Below, one piece after another: positions 33,462 through 44,429 of a stretch of DNA of 64,000 nucleotides. The stretch's first letter is position 1. Every line of letters starts with the position of its first letter. The translations under genes and the position numbers were made by a program. Origin of the DNA: Xanthoparmelia taractica. Taxonomy: Eukaryota; Ascomycota; Lecanoromycetes; Lecanorales; Parmeliaceae. Location: positions 62,001 through 126,000 of the forward strand of contig JANQBS010000054.1 of NCBI GenBank assembly GCA_033085395.1. Reading direction: 5' to 3'. The notes beneath the pieces are model-generated. The model saw only the letters and a list, made by a program, of their open reading frames with translations. It was not told where the DNA came from and made no database searches.

Positions 33462-35674
33462 TCGCAAGGATTTCTACCCGAAGGATCGCCGACGTCAAGT
33501 ATTGTTTAGCTCAAAGCCGAAGAAATCCGCGTGAGCTCTCCAACGGTACATCAAGAACTCTTTAGGGTATCCATCTAACCTATTCACTTTCACTCGCGTG
33601 CAGGCTTGTGCTCCAGGCGTTGCAGAAAACCCCTTCCTTCTCCCAATTATTCGCATCAACTTACCTCACCGCAAAGAAAGAAAATTCCCGGCCAAGGAAT
33701 CCACTTCAACTTCTTTCAGTCTTCGCGGACTGCAAGTTTATCTCCTCCTCGAATGATGTGGTTCTCCATCCTTTGCTCCAGCGTTGCCCAGCTCTGGAAG
33801 ACGCACCTTTTGTGGAGATCACACGGCTCTGCATATGGCGCCACCTCTTCGTCTCACTCCATCTCTTGTACTCCGTTCCAGCCCTCATTTCTGACTCTTC
33901 AATGTCTGATCCACAAAGTTCCCCCCATTCCTCATCGTATACGCTCTGATACCCCGTATTCTCAGCTCAAGAGTCTGATTTTGATACGGCGCTAGTGTAA
34001 TTATGACTTTACTGCCAGTCTCGCAAGCAGTTTTTTTTCATGGGCGTGATGGTCGTGCAAAAGTATTCTACCTCATCATGATTCTGCAACAGTCTCATTC
34101 AGTGATGGTTATTTCGTCCATAAATCTCTCGATCAATAAAGACATGTATATTTCTTGGACTTGGTTCCCTTCTCCATAAAGCCTCTTACGAAGGAGGTTT
34201 AACAGTCTTCTTTCCATTAAAATCTCATAATCAACGTATCAATTACTGTTATCTACCCCAACCTTTAATATTTTCAAGAACGTTCGTAATTTGTCGAATT
34301 TTTATATTCATTATGCCCCCATATTCTGCCGCGTTGTACGACGATTTTCCCCCTATCTAGACAAAAGTGTTTTTATAGCTCGGACTTCTACTTAAAAGTG
34401 TGATTTCTATAATTGATATTCGCTCCCCTTCTTGGCAGTCGCCACCTCTCCGCCACGAGGTAGTCATACGAAAACATCGAGGCAGTCCTACTTTTCTCGC
34501 AAATATATCTATTACTTGAGCAATGCTTGCGTCTTCATTGGCTTCTCGATCTTGACAGGGATGGAGTTGGAATGTGAGCTTGCCGAAGCAATCGGCCTAC
34601 CAACCAAAAAGAAGGTCGAAAATCATCGAATCCAAACCCCAGCGGTGCGGAAGCGAAAACTTCCACACCAAGTCTCGACTTGGATGACACTCTATTCCTA
34701 GCTGTCCTCAATGCTGAGAGCAAAGCTCAATATGTTGTGGCAGGCCGGAAGATCAAGTCCTTCGACCAGATTCAGACATTGAAAACGGGCTGAGACCTGA
34801 TCAGTCCAACAACGTGCATTTAATAAGAAGACCAAGGATGACGAGGTGAACAGTCTCGTTCCACTACGGGATCAGGAAGCAAACCCTTGGGCGGTAACCA
34901 TGCAAGTTGCCCGGCGATGCCGCGACAGGGTTGATGACAATGTTCTTGAACAGACCTGCTCACAGGCGCTGAAGGATTATCGAGAATGGCAGCCTGACCA
35001 GGCAGTGCCACGCATCTTCGCGCTTATACACCGATCTCAGTGTATGGATACCGTAAGATGACCAGCCACTGGACCTTGGTTTCGGGGGACAGGGAAGTGC
35101 GGAACTGTGTGCATGTTAATGCTCCTATATGCATTGGGCGTGACCAGAAAAGCATGACACGCTTTAATAATTTGCTTCTAGCCTCCAATACAGTACCTGA
35201 GAATTCAAAGTGGCAGTGGAGTAGGGCGACGGTGGTCTAGCAGCATGAAGGAGGTTGAGCGATAGGCGTGATGGTCAACGCAATCGCTCTATTGGCTGAG
35301 CAGATGCCTTTTAGAAGAAGGTGGTGGGCTTGATCAAGCAATTCGGGTACGCGTAGAACATTCATTGGGCGTTCTGGACTAATCGACTTCCCTATCAAAT
35401 ACAAGTCTTTTTGACTATCAAACGGGTGATATGATATCGTATGGCAGTCAAAGAAGCTACAGCTATATTCAAACTTGATATTGATTACTAACCTTGAAGT
35501 GTGTACAGGCTGTCACCTTTAAGACTGTAAAGGTTACTGTACACCATCACGTGACCATGTAGGTAAAATACCAGACGAGCTGCCAAGGCCGCTAAATATG
35601 GGTAGCATTTACGGCGTCCCTCTCCATCTACCAGCGACAAGCATAATGGAGCTTCAACAACCTTCTTACAATCA
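33462..35674. other. Gene-poor, AT-rich intergenic stretch with a possible relic
   Basis: 2.2 kb without an intact gene. The bases around 34020-34430 are AT-rich with homopolymer runs. Between about 34560 and 35060 several short frames have protein-like composition in different phases (for example TLFLAVLNAESKAQYVVAGR near 34690), which may be a decayed gene, but I cannot assign it. Confidence 0.4.
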
Positions 35675-37200
35675 ATGACACCTATCCACTCATCTGCTGC
35701 ATCGCCAAATCTCCAATATGCCACCAGTACGAAGCCGCCCATTCCTCATCGACCTTTCTCAGATCCCAATCGCCTAGCCCCCGAAGATGCCTTCTACGCG
35801 CACTCACTGCCAAGAAGACAGCTGCCCGTCGATCGATATGGCGCCCTGGACAGCGTTTCTAGCGTTACCGATGATCCGGCCATCAGACCAGTAGGCTCTA
35901 CGCGACGTAGACGCGGCAAAGATAGAGGGCGCAGCGGAAGTCGAAGAGGGAAGGGTGTGTGGAAGAAGCTACTATGGGTCAAACAAAAGGATTGTGAGCA
36001 GTCATCAAGCCTGGAAATTCCCCGGCCGTTAAGATTCTGACGGTGACTATAGATCCTGACAACTACACCGACCCTCCCACCTTCCTCTCCCACCTCCAGC
36101 GCAACCCTCGACTACGTCCCTACGATTTCTGGCCTCTGGTCGCAGACTCGACTGTCATCGTCCAGCATATCTCCTCCGTCGCCATATTCGTCTGTTCCTT
36201 TGTTGGCATATACCAGCAATGCGTTTCCCCGGTCACAGTTGTCAGTTGGGGCAGCGCAGGCACCGTCCTTGGCTGGGTACTTTGGGACTTCTGGGTTGGC
36301 CAGGAAGCAGCCTCTGCAGCCATTGCTGAGCCCCACAACAATAGCGACGCCATCAACATCACGGCGCTCAGCGGCGCCAGCTCTCCCATCAGCACGACAG
36401 CTCCCACGCCTTCAAACTACAGCGCCAACTCCTCTACAATTGGCCTCGGACTGACTCTTTCGACCAGCAATTTCTCCCGAAAGGGTCATTCGCACTCGCA
36501 CTCGCAGACCTCAGTCTCATCGGGCCCCTCTCCGGCGCTCTCGCATCACCCTTCGAATCCCCACTTGCACGCCCCTTCCACCACGCCAAGCCAAAGAACC
36601 CCCACCCACTCCCGCCTCGCAACGGTCAAGTCCGCTTTCTTGATCTACATCGCACTCCTCGGCCTTTCACCCATCCTGAAATCTTTGACAGAATCCACCA
36701 CGAGCGATTCCATCTGGGCAATGACCTGCTGGCTCATGTGCATCAACATATTCTTCTTCGACTACAGTGGGGGTGTGGGGGTCAAATTTCCGGCCTCTCT
36801 AAGCACAAATGCGGCGCTGATGGCCAGCACGGTGCTGGCGAGCAGGCTCCCGAGTACGACGCATGTTTTCAGCTTAACCCTTTTTAGTATCGAGGTATTC
36901 GGGCTCTTTCCAGTGTTCAGGAGGTACTTGAGGCATATAAGCTGGCGTGGGCACCTCTTCTTGACATTCGCGTTGGTGATAGGCGCGGGAGCGGGTTTGG
37001 GGACCGTGTTGAGTGCTAAGCCTCTGTGGCAGGGGGGATGGAAGAGGGCCATTGCGGGAGCGGTGATATGGTGCGTCGGCAGTGTGGTCGGCATGGGAGG
37101 ATGCAGTTGGTGGTTGATCGGGTTGCAGAGATATAAGAACGTGGTTATTGGGCCCTGGGATCCTGCGAGACCTGTGATAAGGGGTGGGCAATGGGAATAA
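35675..37200 (+). CDS. GPI2: GPI2/PIG-C subunit of GPI-GlcNAc transferase
   Basis: Exons 35675-35993 and 36053-37200 (488 aa), one 59-nt intron. The junction gives KKLLWVKQKDY/PDNYTDPPTFLSHLQRN, followed by PYDFWPLVADSTVIVQHISS, the family hallmark. Several TM helices follow (VAIFVCSFVGIYQ; FLIYIALLGLSPILKSLT; WLMCINIFFFDYSGG; LFLTFALVIGAGAGLG; AVIWCVGSVVGMG), with FPASLSTNAALMASTVLASR also typical. GPI2 is an ER-membrane subunit of the complex that adds GlcNAc to phosphatidylinositol, the first step of GPI-anchor synthesis. The N-terminal 100 residues are basic and disordered. A Ser/Thr/His-rich loop of roughly 100 residues, larger than in the yeast protein, sits between the second and third hydrophobic blocks. 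Confidence 0.95.
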
Positions 37201-37409
37201 TTGGAGGCTGTGGTGTTGAAGCAAAAAGATCACGATCATCTGACACTCCTCGAGACAAGATACGGACACACGCTGACAAAGAAATTTGTTCTGCGTTGAT
37301 AGGCTCTGACCTTGGCTCATATCATCTTCCGCTCTAAACACGAGATTTCCTATCTCAAAGGCTATGACGAGACCCAAGGAGTGAGATATGGAACAGCTGA
37401 ATAAAGCGG

Positions 37410-38116
37410 TCAGCTTGGATTCAAGACACCCAAATTATACCCCAATGCCCGAAAATCGTTCAGCAGATCCGCCGACGTCGTCACATTGGTTACTTTCTTG
37501 CTCGCCAGGTCGACCGTCAACAAGTCGGTACCCTTGAACTTGATATTCCTCCCCGCCGGGACATCACTATACGAAACAGTCAGCGCCTCGCCCTACACAT
37601 ACGCATATCTTCTGAAAAGAGCATTGTTGAATGGAGATCTTACCTCCCATATCCGATATCGGCGGTTGTATACTCGTTCTGCTGCCACCTCAAGGCAATA
37701 CGATCGCATGTGTGGAAGGTGAAGACGACGTCGTATGTGACGTTGGTCACACCGCTGCCTCCATATGGCCCTGCGCTGATGGTGGTGTATAGCTCGGTGC
37801 GGTTGTGAACATAGGCGGAGGTGGTGCCATTGTTGGCGCCTTCGTCGTAGATCATGATCTTTCAAGTGGCATTGTCAGCCAGTTATGCGATACGAGGAAA
37901 GGAGACTTGGCGCACATTTTCAGTAACCGCTGAATCGAGCGTATGAAGGCCGCCGGTTGCAAAGGCATCGAGCCAGCGCTGTGCGATACCATGGACTTCG
38001 TTGTCTTGAATACAGGTACCGCATGAGCCGTGGTCTGTGGAGGGTGGTGATTGGTGAGCTGAGGTTAGGGTAGGAAGGAAGCAGAGAAGAAAGGTCTGTA
38101 TGTATGAGAGCTTCAT
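37410..38116 (-). CDS. Secreted NTF2-like domain protein
   Basis: Exons 38116-37916, 37858-37644, 37566-37410 (190 aa); introns 57 and 77 nt. Signal peptide MKLSYIQTFLLCFLPTLTSA, then SCGTCIQDNEVHGIAQRWLD, the start of fungal secreted NTF2-like proteins. The middle carries several N-glycosylation sequons (NNGT, NRT, NVT) and VVFTFHTCDRIALRWQQNEY. The last exon (VPAGRNIKFKGTDLLTVDLA, SKKVTNVTTSADLL) gives the C-terminal beta strands. Three cysteines in the mature part suggest at least one disulfide. Function unknown; related proteins are common in secretomes. Confidence 0.78.
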
Positions 38117-39631
38117 GATTGGCTTTCAGGAGCAGAGTAGGACAGCACAAGCGGTTTCGTGCAGCGGAGAAATCTGGCAGTGAAGGAGAAGGAAGCTGAA
38201 CCAAACAATCCGCAGGTAAAGAGAGGGTGGGAGACATTGTTAAGGGAAGTTTTTGGTGGAGAAATCGTTCGCTACCAAATAAACATTGAGCGGATCCTGC
38301 AACATGAATGATCTTTAAAAACCCAAACATGCAATATGCCTGCAAAACCCTGCAATTCCGGCTCCCAGAAACCCAATATCGCTGTTCGAAAGGTGTAGAA
38401 TGAGGGTTGGCACGCCACTACTGCTACTACTGAAGCGTAGGAGTTGAAAGCCCTTGATAAACGCGCCAGGCGGCAGCAATGGAGGCTGAGGGTAAAGAGC
38501 GTCACTCGAGCGGCAATACATATAGATACATACTTTCCATGCTTCCTCTATCTTGACTTTTCGAGATTCCGCCGAGGAACTCCGCTCCAGTGCTGGCCCT
38601 GGGAAACGGGATCTGACCGGCAAAACATAAGTGCTGCGGTCTAACAGCAGTGGGAACGAACTGGGAAGGTTGGGGCCAATTTAGCACCATGCAACACGTT
38701 GGAAAGTGTGATGGCGTTTGCCCAAGGGATGCAAGATGTGCATTTGGGAGTGAGTTATAATATGTTGCTTTTTCGTACCTGAAGACTCATCCACATAGAA
38801 AAAAACCATTCAACATCTTTCAAAATTCTGGACACGAAAGCTGGGTGAAATATGCACCATGTTTGTGATGGGGGTTTCGTCTTTAGGGCTTTCCGTTATA
38901 CTGTACGTAGAATATCCCAAGGCAGCGAACCGCAGCGTGCATATATTATTTGTATTATTTACCTGATCATATCGTAGAAGTATAGAGTATTTGTACCCCT
39001 TGCTCTGCCTGAACAACATCACTCGCAAGATGCAAAAAACTGAAGCCCAATTTTCCATCTCCCCACCAATGCTCCAACGCTCTTTCCCGAAACCTACTGA
39101 ATCCTCCCTCGAATCATGGTATTCGCACAGGCTGATATCTGTTACCTGTAAACTGAGCTTGCATTGCTCTGACAGTTGCTTAGCAGATCGGCGAGATTCT
39201 GGGTAATAGATTATTTAGGAGTCCTATTTGCTATGCTGAGTCCTATTTACTATGCTCAATTGCAGCTGCAAACCTATGGATTCCTATTCCGACACATATG
39301 GTTAATGTAATAGCTTCTGTCCATAGGCCAAGGGCTCCCATCCTCAAATAAAGACATGACAAGACGAAGAGCCCACTCGTGACATGGTTGCTATACGCCC
39401 TATCGATATAGAGACTTCCTAGCATCTACCTGTAGACCAGCCTGTAAGCCTAGACATACGCGCAGCGCACCCTGGACGGCTCCGCCCTATATCATACAAA
39501 ATCATCAATGCCTTTAGATGCGCCAACGCTCATTTTGGAATGGGAAAGCTTCGATCTATGGGGTATGATCATAAGATGTAATGACCGCACACGGAAACTC
39601 CACCTGAGGCTTCATCTTTCGTTACGGTTCT
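38117..39631. other. Intergenic, no gene seen
   Basis: 1.5 kb between the NTF2-like start and the septin stop. Short frames only, some hydrophobic, none with a domain. No RNA gene recognised. Confidence 0.45.
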
Positions 39632-41473
39632 TCAACTGGCCCAGACCTGACTCCTCATATCTCCCAGCACTCCTCCTTCGCGTCTCGCCTTCTTGTTCAG
39701 CCTACTCGTCCTCCAGCTCTCATACCAAAGTTCGCGGCTCGCCTGCCTCAGCTCGTCCCTCCATTCCGCGAAAACGTTATGTTTCAGCTTCACGAAATCG
39801 CAATGCTCGGCATTCATGGGATCCGCTAAACCCCAGGGGAACTTGCGCCCAACGACACCAGGCTCGTAAGGGTCAGGGGAGATGATTGAGAGTGGGAGCG
39901 CGGGAGGCTCTGCCGGTGGAGGCGTAGTAGCAGTTGGAGTGCGTACTGGAGAAAATTTCGAGGGTTTTCCGGGCTTGGCGAGGTCGAAGTCAGACGCTGA
40001 GAAGGTAGAGCTGGAGTCCGAGGCGGAGGAGAGCACAGAAGTCGTGGAAAATTTGTCACCTTCAGGCTTTTTGACCTTTTCATCTCGCTCATCGAGGTAG
40101 TTGTTCTTTGGACTTCCGGATGAGGTATCGGATTCGTCATCATCGTCATTCTGAGTGATGGCTTCAAGAGTTTCGAGGCCATTTGATTTGAGGGAGTCCC
40201 AGACAGCACGTTTGAGTTGTGCCATGTGTGCCGATGTAATTGTATCGGCTTTGGCAATTACTGGAACAACCGTTGTCTTACCCTTGAGGGATCTAAACAA
40301 ATCCAAGTCGAGATTTTCATCCAGCGAAGCTGGACCCTGGACGAAAGTGTTGGCCTTAGCCTTGATACCATTGATCTCATTGACTCTCTCGCCGGCAGCA
40401 ATATTGGCGTCCAGACGATTAGGATCAAGGACAAGAAATACACAGTGGATGTGAGTATCTCGAAATCCTGGAGCACGGGCCACTTTACTCTCTTCGTTGA
40501 ACGTGTCTTCAAACTTGCTCTCGATAAATGTGCTCATATTCTGAAGCTGAAGATCCACTCGGTTCGCCTCGAGTCCTTCGGAATCCCAGAGCGTGACTCC
40601 TATCCGCTCACCTTCGATCTCTGTCTCGACATATTGGGAAGTAAAGTTTGGGAAAGCTCCAGCAGAGGCGGATGATACCATATAGTAATCGTCATCCCGA
40701 GACGATCGCCGCAGCTTCGAGAGTGGTAGAGAAAGGGAGGCACGGAGGAAGTTGAGGAAGGAGGTCTTGCCAGAGCTTTTGGTGCCGACTACTAGTATGC
40801 TGTGATGTATTAGCTGGGCCAGTAGGAGGACGGTTGCTCCAAGCAGGGCAGCTTACTTGAAAGGAGTAGGATCTTTCCTCCGCCTAATCTTTCTTGGGCT
40901 ATTGATTGTACTTATGGCACTGCTTGCGTAGCTGTAACGTCCTCGGTGTACCAGGCTCTCGGTTCTAGGGAATGCATCTGTGTAAGATTTGAACGTGGCA
41001 GCTGTTCCGGGAATTGGTGGGATTGGTGGAACTGGCGGGACTGGCATTCCACGGTACACGTCTGAGCCGAGCGTCTCCTGTGATGTCTTTTGAGCCAGCC
41101 TATATCTGAATGAACCTCCTGCTCGATTCGACATGATATCTGGTCTTGAGTCTTCACCGCTAAATCCTTGCAGGTCTGGTGGATGAGGGATGATCGGTAT
41201 TCTAGGTGGAGGGGAGGGCATCTGCTCCTGCATCATGTCTTGCTGTCGCGTCTTGGATCGGTCTTTCTTACTAAGTTTTCGGGCAGGTGTATTTGACCCT
41301 GAGGTTGACCTTTCCCGAGACTTGCTTCGTCTCAAGAAGCTGAAGGAGCCTTTGCGCCGCAGAGAACCATTGCCTACGTGATCTGACTCGCTACCACCCT
41401 GGTATGAGTCTTGTTGTGGAGAGAGTGATCCGCTCACGGCGCGTCGTTGCTGAGGGGTGATTGAGCGTAGCAT
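39632..41473 (-). CDS. Septin, AspE type
   Basis: Exons 41473-40857 and 40799-39632 (594 aa), intron 57 nt with CTAAT branch. The N-terminal 200 residues are basic, Ser/Arg/Pro-rich. The P-loop is created at the splice junction: ILVVGTKSSGKTSFLNFLRA. Switch II is TLWDSEGLE and the base-specifying motif is VPVIAKADT. The septin-typical FLVLDPNRLD and DTHIHCVFL-like strand are present. After the AKAD motif a long acidic/Ser/Pro-rich insertion interrupts the domain before RKFPWGLADPMNAEHCDF and VKLKHNVFAEWRDELR, the septin unique element region. There is no long C-terminal coiled coil. The AspE group occurs in filamentous ascomycetes and not in budding yeast; it works with core septins in septation and hyphal morphology. 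Confidence 0.88.
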
Positions 41474-42244
41474 CTTGTTGTGATTTTATTCGGGTTAACG
41501 AAATCGCTGGCAGTGTTGTCGGGGGGATGTTGCACAGGTAAGGTAAGGAGCGACAGGATATTGTCTTGGCAGACAACAATGTGGAGGGAAAGGTCGATGA
41601 CAGTGCGCAGGGTAGGGTAAGAAGCGCACTGCTTGCAGTTGGTAGTACTACCTTCCTTGGTCTTGTATTTTTCTTGGAATCGCAATGGACCTTGTCGAAT
41701 GTCCTACATCCTCAACCTCAAGAGTGTCAGTCAATACTGGTTGTTGGGTTGAGTTAAGATTTAGGAAGGCCAGCGACGCGAGGGGATTTGACCAAAAGAT
41801 TGAGGCGATACCAGAGATGTTGATGCCTATTTTACACTGTACTCGAGTACATTCATAAGATGGCCATCAAGGCTCAAAGATCAGGGGTTCATCCAAGCGT
41901 AGGGAATATTACCAAGATTAGGTATCTTACTGTATCTTACGAGGCTCAGAAATAAGCGTATCATAGTCCCAACGTTTAATCTGTAACACTTTTCCACTGC
42001 CCGAACATTCTTTTTACTCACACTATTCAACAACAGATATAGGCGATGTAAGCATCAAGTCAAGATAAAGAACGATAGATGGGGGTTTGAGCTTTCAAAC
42101 TACCTTACATATCACCTTCGTTGCTAGCATGGCCTTTTAAATCAATATCACATTTTCCCGCGATTGGGCAGTATTAGTTCCCAGAATTACGATCAATCTC
42201 ATCTCACTTTTCGATTAGAAATACATCAAGCCCGAAGGCCCAGC
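41474..42244. other. Intergenic, no gene seen
   Basis: Septin promoter side on the left, 3' flank of the Vps62-like gene on the right. Nothing else recognised. Confidence 0.45.
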
Positions 42245-43397
42245 TTATGCACCGAGCTCCGTACGCACGTCACACACGTAACCCTTGGCCACGGGACACA
42301 CTCCGGTTCGATTGAGCTGTTTGTCTTCTGGACCTGTCGGACCACCACTGAACTTTGCTGTTGCAGAGATGCCCAAGATCTCGCGTTGTCTGGGATCTGA
42401 GTTGGGATACTGTGCATCGCCCCATTTGCCCAGGTACTGCAGCCAGGCTGTAGGGTACGAAGAATCATACGCTGTGTATGTTTTCGCGCTTGCGTCGTAG
42501 CTGTAGAAGTAAGCGCTTGCTAAGGGGTCCCAAAGCGTTCCTTGATCAGTATAATCTGTGAGCACGCCAACATCCGGAAGATTCACATTCGGGATGGTGT
42601 GATCGTGTGTCCCCTTGATCGCGTAGGTCGCATGGGAGCCGTTACCAGAATATCCGACTGGCCGTACACCTTGTTTCTCTAAGCAGTCGTAGGTGAAAGC
42701 TTCGCCAAATCCGTGTTGACTGAACCATACTTGTATGGGCGTTCCGTTCTGGAAGCGGACCATGTTGTGCTCCCAATCCTTCACGCTGACGTTAGCAACA
42801 ATATAGATGTTTCTCAAGTGGAACATACTCCAACGTGAAGGTCAACCTCTTGAATATCCAACAGGACACCTCCCCAATTAAAGGCATAGAAGTACATGTA
42901 GAACGCGTCGACAAGACCATCGCCATGATCGTTGACAATTACTGCAACGCTAGTAGCTCCACTTGTTTTCCCAGTGCTGTCAGGCTTGACGCCATTCAGC
43001 CAGACAGGATTTGTAGTAATGTCATCGACAGAGGTAAGGTAAACATCCTTGCCACCGTTACCGTACCCATTTAGCGAGTCGAGGTTGTTGAGTGTCAATG
43101 GACTCTCATAGCCCTCGATGACAGTGGTATTAACCTCTGGCTTCGTGTGGACAAGTTGAGCTCCAATGTCAGATGGAAAATAATTTTCGCCAGAGTAGAG
43201 CCATACGACCGGTGCTACCAAAGATGAATATCAATGTCGAATCTTGCGGAGGCGATCTGTTCCATACCAAATTTCGTAACATAGTCTGGGACTGCAGTAA
43301 TTTGACGCTCGAAAACTGGCATCGAGGACGGGTATGCCAAGACGGCTTGCAGTAGAAAAGCCATTGAGAAGCCTTTGAGGAAAATGGAAGGAGACAT
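42245..43397 (-). CDS. Vps62/TDA6-like secreted or vacuolar protein
   Basis: Exons 43397-43268, 43214-42829, 42778-42245 (349 aa); introns 53 and 50 nt. Signal peptide region FSMAFLLQAVLAYPS. Splicing creates KFAPVVWLYSGENYFPSDIG, the Vps62/DUF946 start, and DLHVGDWEHNMVRFQNGTP, its central HVGDWEH motif. Later conserved parts are VWFSQHGFGEAF, SHATYAIKGTHDH and DYTDQGTLWDPLASAYFYSY. Yeast VPS62 and TDA6 were linked to vacuolar sorting by screens only; the molecular function is unknown. The three-exon structure and phase agreement make the model strong. Confidence 0.88.
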
Positions 43398-44429
43398 GAT
43401 TGAATAGACGTATTTAAGTAAAGGGGTACTTGGGATTGATGGTGGCTTGCATGTGATGGAGCAGCCACTCTTTATACCAGCAGCTGATGTCCATCACGAG
43501 CTCAGCCGATGCCTACCTCTAAGTACACCCCATGAAATAGGAAATGCTCATACCAATAAGGCAACAACCGAGGTCAGGAGTGAGCCTTGACGGATATGAG
43601 CTGAATATGGAGCGAATGCAGGGGGCTGAAAAATGGAAGGACTATATTGCGCATGACGATTATATGCACAATGATGATGTTCGTCCGAAGTGTGGGGGAA
43701 AAGAACTTGGATGGGAGGATGGGCTAGGAGAACGTGGGCTGCGTCCATTGAAAGATTGGTGCTCTTTGAAGCAGGAACGGAGGCTAAAGGTTTTACGCCT
43801 GCCCCTTTCAAGACCCAACCGTGATGATCAGTCATGCTGCTCCGTCTTGAGATAGGATGTTCGATATTGAACCGTTGTAGCCTCCAGCGAATTGGTGATT
43901 GATTCGATCCATCTGCAACACTGTTGGACCTGGTAGTCGTATTTCAAGCGCTGCTGTTCTCTGGCCGTGGCATCGCCCGGACTTCTTCGATGATCGAAAA
44001 TAGTGCGAGCTGCCAATAACCGTCTCCGAGAGATTTAGAGACTGGCGAAACCTTCTGGGATTAATCGCCGACAATCTGCGTCCGTGGTGTTGGGCTCGAC
44101 AGAATGTCCACACAATTCGCCATCTTTCGTTTTGCACACAACGATACTATGCTACGCATAAAGGACAACGAGCGGTTCTCCGCTAACTTGAATGACAATA
44201 TTGGGCATTATCATTATTGTCGCCAGTGCATCATTTTAAAGTAAAGTACTCTACCTTAGGATTCAAGAACGCACCGTGAAGCTTAGGGCTTTATCCTTGG
44301 CGCCTAAATTGCCCCGCTGCGGCTGAGGTGAGACCGGCGTCGAGTCTTCAGGCGCAAGATGCTTCACAACAGTCCCTCTTCGTGGGGAGAGAGAAGCATT
44401 GATCGCGGTATAGTTCGTCCTCGTGAACA
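43398..44429. other. Intergenic, divergent promoter region of Vps62-like (-) and annexin (+)
   Basis: About 1 kb between two divergent starts. Open frames on both strands (for example 43548-43835 and 43832-44137 minus) lack domains. Confidence 0.45.

Noticed and set aside
22876..38116. Secondary-metabolite or carbohydrate-use cluster around the beta-glucosidase
   Set aside because: Neighbours (SRPK-like kinase, EXPERA, GNAT, GPI2) include no backbone enzyme, pathway regulator or further CAZyme.
43832..44137. 101-codon minus-strand frame upstream of the annexin gene
   Set aside because: No domain, no splice context, composition like non-coding neighbours.
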